Assembly (NCBI RefSeq): GCF_003014695.1
Contig: NZ_PYAS01000003.1
Coordinates: 558,001 to 622,000 of the forward strand
Direction: 5' to 3'
DNA length: 64,000 nt
From: Dyadobacter jiangsuensis
GTDB taxonomy: Bacteria; Bacteroidota; Bacteroidia; Cytophagales; Spirosomataceae
Positions 37,845 to 46,792 of the stretch are shown here, piece after piece. Every line of letters starts with the position of its first letter. The first letter of the stretch is position 1. The position numbers and the translations under genes are program-made. The notes under the pieces are model-generated. The model saw nothing but the letters and a program-made list of their open reading frames with translations, ran no database searches and had not been told where the DNA came from.

Positions 37845-39862
37845 TGTGTCTGAAAATGAAACGATTAATTAAATGTGCCTGGTTGTTGTTTGCGCTATTG
37901 GCACTGGAAACAAAAGCCCAGCAAGCTAGTGCAACCGCCGGCCCGTATGGCGTCTTTATTCAGTTCGAAAAGCTGCTGCATGGGCCGCAGTATGTCATTG
38001 AAAGGCTTCTGGTTGGAGGCGGCAGCTCCGCCAGACCTGATTGGAAACCCGTTTGCACGACCAGCAAGCCACCCCAAAGTGCGGCAGACCTCGCGGCCCG
38101 TTTGACGTTTTTAGCCGGTAAGAATCCGCTATACAACATCCCGAACGATTCGTTAACGACATCGGTATTTGAAAGCTATCGCACATCATCGGCCGTGGAT
38201 TCACTGGGAGCTTATGCATCCAACCCGCAATACCTGGAAGCGTTCGGGCTCGGCTACCTGGATACCGAAGTAGAGCAGGGAAAACGTTACGACTACCGAA
38301 TTCGCCAGCTCAAAACGACAGGTGCGGCAGTTTACCACAATCCTCCCACAGTAAGTGTACCCGGTTCGAAGATGGCCACCACCGTCCAATCATTGGGTTA
38401 CACAGCTACGGGCACCGTGGTCAAAATCAGGTACAACATCAAGAGAGCAAGACCGGATATCGCCGGCGTACGGGTGATGCGTGCCTCCTACGCGCAGACG
38501 GGTTTCGTCGATTGCCCGGCCGAATGGGCTTTCATGAAAGGACAAAAAGACTCGGTGTTGTTGGAAATATCCGATTACAACGCGCGGCGAAAAATGCTGT
38601 ACAGCTATGTGGTGTATTTAAAAGATTTTCTAGGGAATGAAAGTGCTGCTTCCGATACTGTAACCCTTGCCAATTTACGCCCACAGGAGGAGATACCAGC
38701 CATAATGGACCTTCGCACGAAGTCGGAAGAGGATTATGACGCCATTGGCATTTCGTGGAAACTGACTTCGACGAAAAATCTCCGGGCTATCGAAATCTGG
38801 CGGAGTGATAATTTCGACTCGGGCTACCAATTAATCGGGACAGCTTCTGCCTCGGATACCAGCTATTATGATCAGGCAGTGGAGCCTGTACGCGGATATT
38901 ACTATCAAGTCAGGCTGAACGGCGTGTACGACAGATCCGGGGAGTCGGTCCGTGTTTCCGGCATGTTGAAAGCCAGCCGTCCGGCTTTAATAAAGCCATC
39001 GAATTTGAGTGTTACTGAAATCAGGGACACCCTCTATTTCCGTTGGCAATCGGCAGATTATGATACGCATGGCTATTATTTGTATTACGCAACCAACGAT
39101 TCGGATTCGCTCACACAATATTCCGGGGTGATATTGGCGACGGGTTCTGATTTGACTTACAAGGTTGCGGTCAGCAAACTGGCCATTGGCGTGGGGTATA
39201 AATGGGCTGTTGCGGCGATTAACACCAGTTATCGTATTGGTCCAATGAGCGATGCGGTTTATTCAGAGCCACGCTACCCCGACCGTGTGGCAACGCCGAT
39301 TAACCCCGAGATGCTGTACCACGAAGGCCATGCATTTCTGATGTGGGAAAACATGAAAAATATTGATCCATATATTGTAGCGTATATAGTAGAGCGTAAG
39401 GCGGGTGATGACAAGGATTTCAGAGAAGTTTACAGGCAGGCCGTTGGCGATAAGTCTGTAAATGGATATGAAGATATTACGGTCAGAAATGGTGAAATGT
39501 ACAGTTACCGTATCAAAGCAGTAAGTGTCAGTGGTAAAACAAGCGGGTACAGTACAGAGGTTGCCTATTTTAAAGAACTCCCGGCTGTGTTACCAGCGCG
39601 CGGGCTGAACGTAATGGCTACAAACAAGGGGGTGCGGATTGCCTGGGATGCACCCCTGGATACGCCGGAAAAAGTGGTGATCTATCGCTATACCGAAAAG
39701 ACGGTCGCTGCTAAGATCATAGGCAGCGTCTCAGGGAAGGAGGCTGTGTTTTTTGATAAATATGCGACACCCGGCATTGGCTACTATTATAGCCTCGTAG
39801 CTGTGGATGCGGGTAAACGTGAAAGTGCAGCCACCGATCCGGTGGGAGTAGAGTGGCCATAA
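37844..39862 (+). CDS. Exported FN3-repeat protein
   Basis: The start ATG at 37844 overlaps the preceding stop (TAATG), which indicates translational coupling; ATG 37856 (MKRLIKCAWLL) is an equally good choice. A signal peptide ends near ETKAQQ. The mature 650 residues hold about four to five fibronectin type III-like domains with the usual Tyr-Arg strands (YYYQVRLNGVYDRSG, YSYRIKAVSVSGKTSG, YYYSLVAVDAGKRES). It lacks a T9SS tail. It probably partners the giant protein and the next FN3 protein on the cell surface or in the periplasm. No enzymatic motif was seen. Confidence 0.82.
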   Translation: MCLKMKRLIKCAWLLFALLALETKAQQASATAGPYGVFIQFEKLLHGPQYVIERLLVGGGSSARPDWKPVCTTSKPPQSAADLAARLTFLAGKNPLYNIPNDSLTTSVFESYRTSSAVDSLGAYASNPQYLEAFGLGYLDTEVEQGKRYDYRIRQLKTTGAAVYHNPPTVSVPGSKMATTVQSLGYTATGTVVKIRYNIKRARPDIAGVRVMRASYAQTGFVDCPAEWAFMKGQKDSVLLEISDYNARRKMLYSYVVYLKDFLGNESAASDTVTLANLRPQEEIPAIMDLRTKSEEDYDAIGISWKLTSTKNLRAIEIWRSDNFDSGYQLIGTASASDTSYYDQAVEPVRGYYYQVRLNGVYDRSGESVRVSGMLKASRPALIKPSNLSVTEIRDTLYFRWQSADYDTHGYYLYYATNDSDSLTQYSGVILATGSDLTYKVAVSKLAIGVGYKWAVAAINTSYRIGPMSDAVYSEPRYPDRVATPINPEMLYHEGHAFLMWENMKNIDPYIVAYIVERKAGDDKDFREVYRQAVGDKSVNGYEDITVRNGEMYSYRIKAVSVSGKTSGYSTEVAYFKELPAVLPARGLNVMATNKGVRIAWDAPLDTPEKVVIYRYTEKTVAAKIIGSVSGKEAVFFDKYATPGIGYYYSLVAVDAGKRESAATDPVGVEWP

Positions 39863-39889
39863 TAAATCCGATCATAAAATTCTTGTGAA

Positions 39890-42499
39890 ATGAAGAAGCT
39901 AGTCAATGGTTTCAAGCGGGTAATGCCAGTGCTTGTGCTGGCCGTGCTATTGTTTGCCGCGAAAGGATTTTCGCAAACTCCGGTTGCGATAAGATCCTTT
40001 GTGGTTGAGTCAAAGTCATATGGCGACATAACGCTTTCAATGAATGACCTCAACGCCAACACGAGCATCACGATATTCATTGAAAAATCGGTAAATGGAG
40101 GAGCATACAGCGTCGTTGGATCATTTAGCTCTCAACCCTCTCAACCAAACCCAACTTATATCGCTACCGGATTAACTGCCTCCACGCCCCATTGTTTCAG
40201 GGCGCGGGCCAGAAATTCCGCCGGTGTGTACAGTGAATATTCTCAGGAAGCCTGCGCTACCACCAACGCCCTCCCGGTGCCTTCGGGGCTTGTTGCAACT
40301 GAAATCGGACCGAACAGTGTCCGGTTAAACTGGACCAGCTATGGCGGGAAGGATAGTGGTTTAAAGGTTGCCATTGAGCGATCGACCGGCTCCGAAGGCC
40401 CATTTATACAAATTGGCACCGCCGACGGTGAATATGGTATATATACCGACAACGGCGGTCTTTCGCCCGCGACGCAGTACTGCTACCGGATCAGGGGAAT
40501 TTGGGGGGCTGCGGGCAATTCAGGTTATTCCAATACAGCCTGCGCTACTACCCGGCAGACCGCGCCTGCCGCGCCGTCGGGCCTGATCGCACAATCGCTC
40601 GACCCTACCTTTCAGATTCAGTTGAATTGGATCGACGGCTCGGGCAACGAAACAGGCTTTATCGTCGAACGGGGAACGGATGGGGTTAATTTTAGCCAAA
40701 TAGTGACGGTAGGAGCCAACGTCACCCAATACAACAACACCGGTCTGCCCGCATCTACACGTTATTACTACCGCGTAAGGGCATTCAACGGCATAGGGTC
40801 ATCAGGCTACACCAACGTGGCCGATGCCACTACGAATGCCAGTCCGCCCACCGCGCCCGGGAATCTCTCGGTAACAACAGCGAGTGAAAGTCAGCTCAAC
40901 CTGAGATGGACGGATAACTCGGGAAATGAAAGTGGTTTTGAAATTGAACGCTCGCCAGATGGTACCAACTTTTCAAAAATAGGGGATGCAGAGGCTAACG
41001 CAACTTCTTACCCAAGTAATGGGCTGAGTGCTAATACCCAATATTGGTACCGGGTAAGAGCTAAAAACAATGGTGGCAGCTCGGGTTATTCCAATGTGGC
41101 CAGCGCTGTGACCAGGGATATTGCCCCCGCTGCCCCTCAAAACCTGAGCGCTACCCCGGTCACCAACAAGCAGATTGATCTGAGGTGGACGGATATTACA
41201 GGGACATTTGGTCTTGAAACCGGTTATGAAGTGGAACGTTCCACGGACGGGACAACTTTTACAAAAATTGCTGACGTAGCTGCCAACCAGACCACCTATC
41301 AAAGCGCAGGATTGAACACCCTTACGAAATATTGGCACCGGATTCGGGCCAAAAATGCAATAGGCTATTCTCCGTATTCCAATGTTGCCGAGACTACTAC
41401 TTTTGACGTACCGCCTATTTCACCCACGGACCTGACCGCGGCAACAGTTTCGAGCAGCCAAATCAATTTGATGTGGAAGGATAACTCAATGAATGAATCC
41501 GGTTTTGATATTGAAAGATCGACAGACGGGACCAGCTTTTCGAAAGCAGGCGAAGCGGCAGCTAATACAAATGCTTTTCAGGACACGGGACTGACACCGG
41601 CCACAAAGTATTGGTACCGCGTCCGGTCGAGAAACTCACAGGGAGCGTCTGAGCCTACCAACATAGCCACCGCAACAACCCGGGATGTGATTCCCAATGC
41701 TCCGTCCAACCTTGCGGCATCGGCAACTGACTATTTTTCGGTAAAACTGAATTGGTCCGATAACTCTGGCAATGAAAGAAACTTTACGATCGAGCGATCT
41801 ACCGACGGAAGCAATTTTGTTTATGTGGATAGTGTGGGCAGAAACACCACGACATTTTCCAATAAAGGATTGAAAGACCAGACAACCTATTATTTCCGGA
41901 TAAGGGCGCTGAATGCCATCGGGTATTCGGGTTATTCCAACGTCGCTGTTGTAACTACGCCTAAGGCACCACTGCCGGCCAGGCCCGAAAACCTGAAAGT
42001 AACGGCGATCGACTTTGATCTGATCCGGCTCAGCTGGGATGCCGTTTCGCCTAATACCAAGACAGTGATCGTCGAGCGATCCGAAAGCCCCGATAAGAAC
42101 TTTACCGAGATAGGCCGCGTGGCATACCCCGGCCGGGTTTTTGACGACCGGGAAATAATAGACGTTACCGACCACTATTACCGGATCAAGGCTATCAACG
42201 ACGCGGGCGCATCTCCGTATAGCGACATTGTGAAATTATCTGCGAATGCGATCATAACCGGCGCAGAACCTGCGGCAGACGACGACCTTGCCTACGTGCA
42301 TGGCAAAATACTCTACGTCAGGCTTGGCCAGCCACGCCCTGGTCGCTTGCTGTTATATGACTTGCGGGGTGTGGTTGTCAAGAACGTGAAGCTGTCGCAG
42401 CATATGGAAGTTGACCTGAGTACCATAGGGTCGGGACTTTACATTGCCGTGATAGACGGTAACCAAAAGATAATCAGACGAAAAGTGCTTGTACATTAA
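39890..42499 (+). CDS. Secreted protein with eight FN3 domains and a T9SS-like tail
   Basis: A signal peptide ends near KGFSQ (about 32). Eight consecutive fibronectin type III domains of about 93 residues follow, most with W-D-N-S-G-N-E, IERSTDG and YYRVRA-type strands; domains three to six are the most alike and look recently duplicated. The last 70 residues resemble a type IX secretion sorting domain (YDLRGVVVKNVKL, LYIAVIDGNQKIIRRKVLVH). It is likely an adhesive or scaffold cell-surface protein. It sits 27 bases after the previous FN3 gene; the following lipoprotein gene starts 13 bases after its stop. Confidence 0.87.
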   Translation: MKKLVNGFKRVMPVLVLAVLLFAAKGFSQTPVAIRSFVVESKSYGDITLSMNDLNANTSITIFIEKSVNGGAYSVVGSFSSQPSQPNPTYIATGLTASTPHCFRARARNSAGVYSEYSQEACATTNALPVPSGLVATEIGPNSVRLNWTSYGGKDSGLKVAIERSTGSEGPFIQIGTADGEYGIYTDNGGLSPATQYCYRIRGIWGAAGNSGYSNTACATTRQTAPAAPSGLIAQSLDPTFQIQLNWIDGSGNETGFIVERGTDGVNFSQIVTVGANVTQYNNTGLPASTRYYYRVRAFNGIGSSGYTNVADATTNASPPTAPGNLSVTTASESQLNLRWTDNSGNESGFEIERSPDGTNFSKIGDAEANATSYPSNGLSANTQYWYRVRAKNNGGSSGYSNVASAVTRDIAPAAPQNLSATPVTNKQIDLRWTDITGTFGLETGYEVERSTDGTTFTKIADVAANQTTYQSAGLNTLTKYWHRIRAKNAIGYSPYSNVAETTTFDVPPISPTDLTAATVSSSQINLMWKDNSMNESGFDIERSTDGTSFSKAGEAAANTNAFQDTGLTPATKYWYRVRSRNSQGASEPTNIATATTRDVIPNAPSNLAASATDYFSVKLNWSDNSGNERNFTIERSTDGSNFVYVDSVGRNTTTFSNKGLKDQTTYYFRIRALNAIGYSGYSNVAVVTTPKAPLPARPENLKVTAIDFDLIRLSWDAVSPNTKTVIVERSESPDKNFTEIGRVAYPGRVFDDREIIDVTDHYYRIKAINDAGASPYSDIVKLSANAIITGAEPAADDDLAYVHGKILYVRLGQPRPGRLLLYDLRGVVVKNVKLSQHMEVDLSTIGSGLYIAVIDGNQKIIRRKVLVH

Positions 42500-42512
42500 A
42501 CCGGAACCGATC

Positions 42513-42944
42513 ATGAAAACAAACATATGCATTGTCCTTGTGGCCTTTCTGGCCGCTTGTCAACCCAAAAAAGTTGAGCCGGCCGATATTAATATCGTAT
42601 GGAAAGCCAAATCTGTCAGGCAAAATGGCGTATTGGTTTACACGGAGGGGAATCCCGCTAGCACCCAGCCCGGCTATGCCCGGTTTCGGCTCGACCTGAC
42701 GGCCGGCGATCAGGTCATTTTCAGAGATGTAGACGGTCGTAAGCTTGTGGGAACGTGGTCTCTTTCCACTGACAATAACCGGCTCATTCTTGAAAACCTC
42801 TCACCACCGCCAAGCGAATCGTCCGGGAACATCGAGTTCTATCTGACAGCACCTCCCACGCGTGAAAACCTAATGCTCAAACGCACCAACGAAAGCCGCA
42901 AAACCGGCAATAGTATCAATGAATATGAGCTGGTACCTGAATGA
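42513..42944 (+). CDS. Lipoprotein, last gene of the giant-protein operon
   Basis: A 143-residue predicted lipoprotein from ATG 42513 with lipobox LAAC (Cys about residue 12). An in-frame ATG at 42489 inside the preceding gene would hide the signal, so it is rejected. The mature part resembles small lipocalin-like or META-like beta proteins (WKAKSVRQNG, LVGTWSLSTDNNRLILEN), a pattern seen in Bacteroidota lipocalin-like lipoproteins. It closes the operon and is followed by a strong terminator. It may anchor or assist the surface complex. Confidence 0.8.
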   Translation: MKTNICIVLVAFLAACQPKKVEPADINIVWKAKSVRQNGVLVYTEGNPASTQPGYARFRLDLTAGDQVIFRDVDGRKLVGTWSLSTDNNRLILENLSPPPSESSGNIEFYLTAPPTRENLMLKRTNESRKTGNSINEYELVPE

Positions 42945-42952
42945 GGTTGAAG

Positions 42953-42994
42953 CCGAAAAAGGGATGTTCCAAAAGCGGAACACCCCTTTTTCGG
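42953..42994. terminator. Bidirectional terminator between convergent transcripts
   Basis: CCGAAAAAGGGATGTTCC pairs with GGAACACCCCTTTTTCGG with one mismatch over a 6-base loop. A-runs on the left and T-runs on the right let it work on both strands, ending the giant-protein operon and the minus-strand lipoprotein gene at 43024. Confidence 0.9.
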
Positions 42995-43023
42995 GAAAGA
43001 GAAATGTAAGATCGGCTTCTCGG

Positions 43024-43488
43024 TTAAAACTCAATCACGCATTCGTTGATTACCGGCTTTTTTGTACCCTGCCCGGTCTGGATCAGCTTTACATTGTTCA
43101 TCGTTATCTTCTTGTCCTTTACAGTCACCGTATAACTTCCATCCGGATCAAATGTAAGGCCATCTATACCCACCTCGACTTCCCCCTTTATCGCACCAAT
43201 GCCAAAATCCCTTACATTGAATGTGCCTCCTTTCTCTGCCTCTTCCTTACTTCCAAAATGCACCTGGATCAGCTTGTAGGGATTATCCTGCTCGCAGGAA
43301 ACGGAATATATGCCGCCAATTGTAAGGATACTGGTTTTGCCTTTGTAGCTCACCCCGTCAATTTTGAATGTCCCGGTCTTTTCAGATTCTTCCTGGTCAA
43401 TATCAGTTTCTTCTTTTGAGCAGGCGGAGGATAACACAAGCAAAAGGCACAATGCGGCTATCGAGCGGATACTGTTAACTGTTTTCAT
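43024..43488 (-). CDS. Lipoprotein of unknown function
   Basis: A 154-residue predicted lipoprotein: lipobox LSSAC at about 19-23, then an acidic linker (KEETDIDQEESE), then a beta-rich domain (GTFKIDGVSYKGKTSILTIGG, GSYTVTVKDKKITMNNVKL). It resembles the small single-domain lipoproteins frequent in this phylum, some of which bind calcium or polymers, but I assign no function. It lies 160 bases downstream of the histidine kinase stop, on the same strand. Confidence 0.75.
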   Translation of the reverse strand: MKTVNSIRSIAALCLLLVLSSACSKEETDIDQEESEKTGTFKIDGVSYKGKTSILTIGGIYSVSCEQDNPYKLIQVHFGSKEEAEKGGTFNVRDFGIGAIKGEVEVGIDGLTFDPDGSYTVTVKDKKITMNNVKLIQTGQGTKKPVINECVIEF

Positions 43489-43650
43489 GATTTCGAAAAT
43501 TTAGGATAATTGTTGAATCGCAAATTGCTTTTCGGCAGATCCAAAGCTAATTGCCGTCATACCCCGGTTTTCAAAATAATCGATGAATGAACGTGCGAAA
43601 TCGATGAACGTTCCGACAACAGAAATCGCTCGGCAAAGGCCGGAAAACTG

Positions 43651-45735
43651 TCAATTTGCAAAAGTCAAACTTACCGTCGTTGAATCTCGTTCAGGATTTT
43701 CGAAGCTAACCGCAATACCTGTTTTTCGTGAAAGTTCGTCGACCAATTTCAATCCCAAACCAGAGAGCCCGTGATTGGTGCTCGCAAGGACCTGTGCGTA
43801 CTGATCAGACGTGAATTCACTCCCGGTATTGCCGATGACCAGCACAACTCCGGCGTCTACGTGCACACACCGGATGTCAATTATCCCGCCATCAGGAGAA
43901 GATTTTACAGCGTTTTGAAGTAGATTCCTGATGATCGTCTGCAGATAGTACGGATCTGCCTTAACCCATACCGGCGCGGAAATTTCATTGTTGATCGTGA
44001 TCCTTTTAGCTTCGATATTGAGCTGAATCAGCTGCACCGCCTGACTGGTCGCATCTTTTAAATCAACAGGTTTAATATCGGTTTTGAACTGGCTCATCTG
44101 GCTTTTCGACCAAAGCAGCAGTTCTTCCATCGTTTCAAGGAGTGATCCGGTCGCGCTTTGTATCTTATCGCTGAGCTCAGCCCGCTGGGCGTCGTTTAAT
44201 AATTGCGGATTACGTTGCTGTAATTTGAGGAATTGATATACCTGATTGATCGGGGAACGCAGGTCGTGGCTGATAATGCCAAAGAGTTTTGCCTTGGTTT
44301 GATTGGCCTCTTCCAGTTCATCGTTAACCCTGGTGAGCTCTTCATTCTTTTTATCCAGCAAATCGGCCGTACGTTTTTTGTTGCGATAGTTGATCGTCAA
44401 CAAAATAGCGACAAGAGATATAAGCAGCAATCCGGCGCCCAACCACAAACGTTGGTTTCTCGCATAAGAAAGCTCGGTGTTTTGATTGTCAATTCTCAAT
44501 TGCTTTTCCTTGTTTTGGAAACGCGCCTCCATTTCAGCCAGGTTCAGTGAAACCTTGCTGTCTGTCAGAGAATCGGAGAGTGAAACATACTTGGCATGAT
44601 AAGCAGCAGCATCTGACGGGTTGCCCGCAAGCATTTCAACGGCTGTCAGCGATTTGAGCAATTCCAGGTGCTGCTCTCTATTGTACAGAGCCGAACCGTG
44701 CTCGGACATTTTATAGTACCTCAATGCATTTTTATAATCCTTCAAGCTCTTGTAGTAGTCGCCGTAGGCCAGATCGACGCTGAATGTCATAACCTCCTTA
44801 TTGTCTTTTTTAGCTTGGGCATCTGCTTTATCCAGATACATTTTGGCGAGGCTGTATTGTTTGTCCTGCAAAGCAAGTGACGCCATCGCGAGATTGGAAG
44901 AAATCAACTGAGACCAGTTCCCGTTTGTTTTCGCCGCGGTTTCGTGCAGAAGCTTGTAATACGCAAGTGCCTCGGTTTTATTTTTCAGAAGCTCATAGCA
45001 CCGGATAAATTTACCGTAAGCATTAATGTCGTTGATGAGCGATAAACCTAAGGTGGGCTTTGCCTGATTCAGGTATTGAAGTGCTTTTTGGGGTTGTTTT
45101 AAAAAGAGATAAATTTCTGCCACCATCATCAACCTGGAAGCATAGTCGACTTTGAGTTTAATGATCTTTGTGGTGTCGGCGATCGGTCTGTAAAGGTCAA
45201 CGCTTTTCAGGAAGTAATCGAGCGCGATCCCGTAATAGAACTTTTGCTGTTGGTTATACAATCCCAGATTATAGTAAGCATCTGCTTTCAGTTTCGGATC
45301 TGAAATCGGCTCAATCGCATTCTTTAGTTTCTCAGCTGCTTCATCGGCCTCTTTGGTCAATCCCATGTAATAATTAACGGAAACCAGGTGACCAAGGGGC
45401 TTCAAGCTTTTGTCGGTCATTGCACCTTTTACCGCAACAGCATATGACTGTTCAAACTGCTCCTTTGCGGATTTGAAGTCTTGCTTGTAATAGTACCCCG
45501 TTCCGATGGCCTGATGGAACGCATATCTATATTCGTAATCCTTTTCACCGGCAATTTTTAGCCCTTCTATTCCCTCTTTGATAAGCAGGTCAAGGCTCTC
45601 CGGCTTTCCTGAGAAGGCAGCCAGAATACCTTCGCATTTCAGCTTCTTTTCTTCGAGCAGTTTGATGTGTTCATTTTCCCCGGCATGGGCCAGAACAGAG
45701 ATAAGCAGCGTAAAAAACAGAATGATAACTTTCAT
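43651..45735 (-). CDS. TPR-containing sensor histidine kinase
   Basis: A 694-residue membrane kinase. A signal peptide is followed by about 380 residues of TPR-like helices in the periplasm (AYYNLGLYNQQQKFYYGIALDYF, KNALRYYKMSEHGSALYN), one membrane helix (LWLGAGLLLISLVAILLTINY), a coiled coil, then HisKA (FGIISHDLRSPINQ) and HATPase_c (TIIRNLLQNAVKSSPDGG; GLSGLGLKLVDELSRKTG). The G1 box reads IGNTGSEF instead of DNGxG, a deviation seen in this group. The LytTR gene 43 bases upstream is its probable partner. Signal unknown. Confidence 0.92.
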   Translation of the reverse strand: MKVIILFFTLLISVLAHAGENEHIKLLEEKKLKCEGILAAFSGKPESLDLLIKEGIEGLKIAGEKDYEYRYAFHQAIGTGYYYKQDFKSAKEQFEQSYAVAVKGAMTDKSLKPLGHLVSVNYYMGLTKEADEAAEKLKNAIEPISDPKLKADAYYNLGLYNQQQKFYYGIALDYFLKSVDLYRPIADTTKIIKLKVDYASRLMMVAEIYLFLKQPQKALQYLNQAKPTLGLSLINDINAYGKFIRCYELLKNKTEALAYYKLLHETAAKTNGNWSQLISSNLAMASLALQDKQYSLAKMYLDKADAQAKKDNKEVMTFSVDLAYGDYYKSLKDYKNALRYYKMSEHGSALYNREQHLELLKSLTAVEMLAGNPSDAAAYHAKYVSLSDSLTDSKVSLNLAEMEARFQNKEKQLRIDNQNTELSYARNQRLWLGAGLLLISLVAILLTINYRNKKRTADLLDKKNEELTRVNDELEEANQTKAKLFGIISHDLRSPINQVYQFLKLQQRNPQLLNDAQRAELSDKIQSATGSLLETMEELLLWSKSQMSQFKTDIKPVDLKDATSQAVQLIQLNIEAKRITINNEISAPVWVKADPYYLQTIIRNLLQNAVKSSPDGGIIDIRCVHVDAGVVLVIGNTGSEFTSDQYAQVLASTNHGLSGLGLKLVDELSRKTGIAVSFENPERDSTTVSLTFAN

Positions 45736-45778
45736 AGGTTTCTTGTTCAGGTGAGGGAAGATGAGGCGAAGAACTGTC

Positions 45779-46507
45779 TTACTGATCGGTCTTGAGTTTG
45801 GATATGACAGGGCGGTAGGTTTTGCCTACCGGAATAACGGTATTGTTGCAAAGCACCTCCGATTGCTTGAACTCCTTGATATGGCGGATGGCGACTCCAT
45901 AACTACGATGTACCCGGATGAAACGATCGGAAGGCAGCATATCCATAAAGTAGGATAGCGAGGATAAGGTCATGTAACTTTTCTCTACGGTGACGATCCT
46001 GGTATAGTCCTGCATCGCTTCCAGGTATACAATATCGCGCTGGGCGAGTTTGATATGCGTGTATCCATCCTTGAATGTGAGTATATCCTGTTCGAACAAT
46101 ACCTCGTATGCGCGCGCTTTGTTCATCATCTCCCGGAATTCCCTGATCCGCCTGACCGCCACGGCTAAACGCTCTTCTGTTAACGGTTTGAGGATGTAGT
46201 CCAATGCCGAGAGTTCAAAACCTTCGAGTGCAAATTCGGGGTGGGAGGTGATGAAAACGGCAATAGGTACTATGCTCCTGAGTTTGCGGAATAGGTCCAG
46301 ACCGTTGATTTGGGGCATTTCAATATCCAGGAACACCACGTCAGGTATGATATACTTGCTGGCTTCGTAAGCTTCGAGAACGTTGGTGTAAGTTCCGCAA
46401 TTCTGTAAAAAGGGGAAATCTCTGGTCAGTTCTGAAATGGCTAGCAAATCCAGTAAATCGTCGTCGATTGCTATGAAACGGATAGGGGAGGAAAAGTCTG
46501 GGTCCAT
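45779..46507 (-). CDS. LytTR family response regulator
   Basis: A 242-residue regulator with an N-terminal receiver (IRFIAIDDDLLDLLAIS; phospho-acceptor Asp in VVFLDIEMPQ; SALDYILKPL near the end) and a C-terminal LytTR DNA-binding domain (TFKDGYTHIKLAQRDIVYLEAM, FIRVHRSYGVAIRHI). It is the first gene of the pair with the TPR kinase, which makes a complete two-component system. Its target may be the lipoprotein or the surface operon nearby, but no binding site could be identified. Confidence 0.93.
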   Translation of the reverse strand: MDPDFSSPIRFIAIDDDLLDLLAISELTRDFPFLQNCGTYTNVLEAYEASKYIIPDVVFLDIEMPQINGLDLFRKLRSIVPIAVFITSHPEFALEGFELSALDYILKPLTEERLAVAVRRIREFREMMNKARAYEVLFEQDILTFKDGYTHIKLAQRDIVYLEAMQDYTRIVTVEKSYMTLSSLSYFMDMLPSDRFIRVHRSYGVAIRHIKEFKQSEVLCNNTVIPVGKTYRPVISKLKTDQ

Positions 46508-46792
46508 GCGGCTGTAATTAAACTCGTTTCGGCACTTTGGAGGAGAGGGGCCCAGGCTCCGTCTTTCACAAACGTCAGCAAGGCATAGCGCGTCCGCGAT
46601 TTCAGGTTACCGCTCCGTTCGGAGTAACCCTGTCATTCACAAACGCGCTGCTCCGTCCGATTGTTAATGTACAGACATTTTCAGAAAACTAATTACGGCC
46701 ATGTATATTGTTTGATTTTCTTTAGTGTGAGGTTGAGCGCGGCGTCAGGATTTATGTTATCCACGCCGAAATCCGGGCATGATGTAAGAAAC
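46508..46792. other. Intergenic region with repeats and hairpins
   Basis: No gene is visible. A 14-base direct repeat, GTCtTTCACAAACG at 46561 and GTCaTTCACAAACG at 46632, lies 71 bases apart. Between them an imperfect hairpin, GGTTA-CTCCG with CGGAG-TAACC, spans 46605-46629. Another, GGCGT...ACGCC, spans 46741-46767 and could end the minus-strand BspA transcript. The promoter of the LytTR gene should be here too. Confidence 0.5.
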
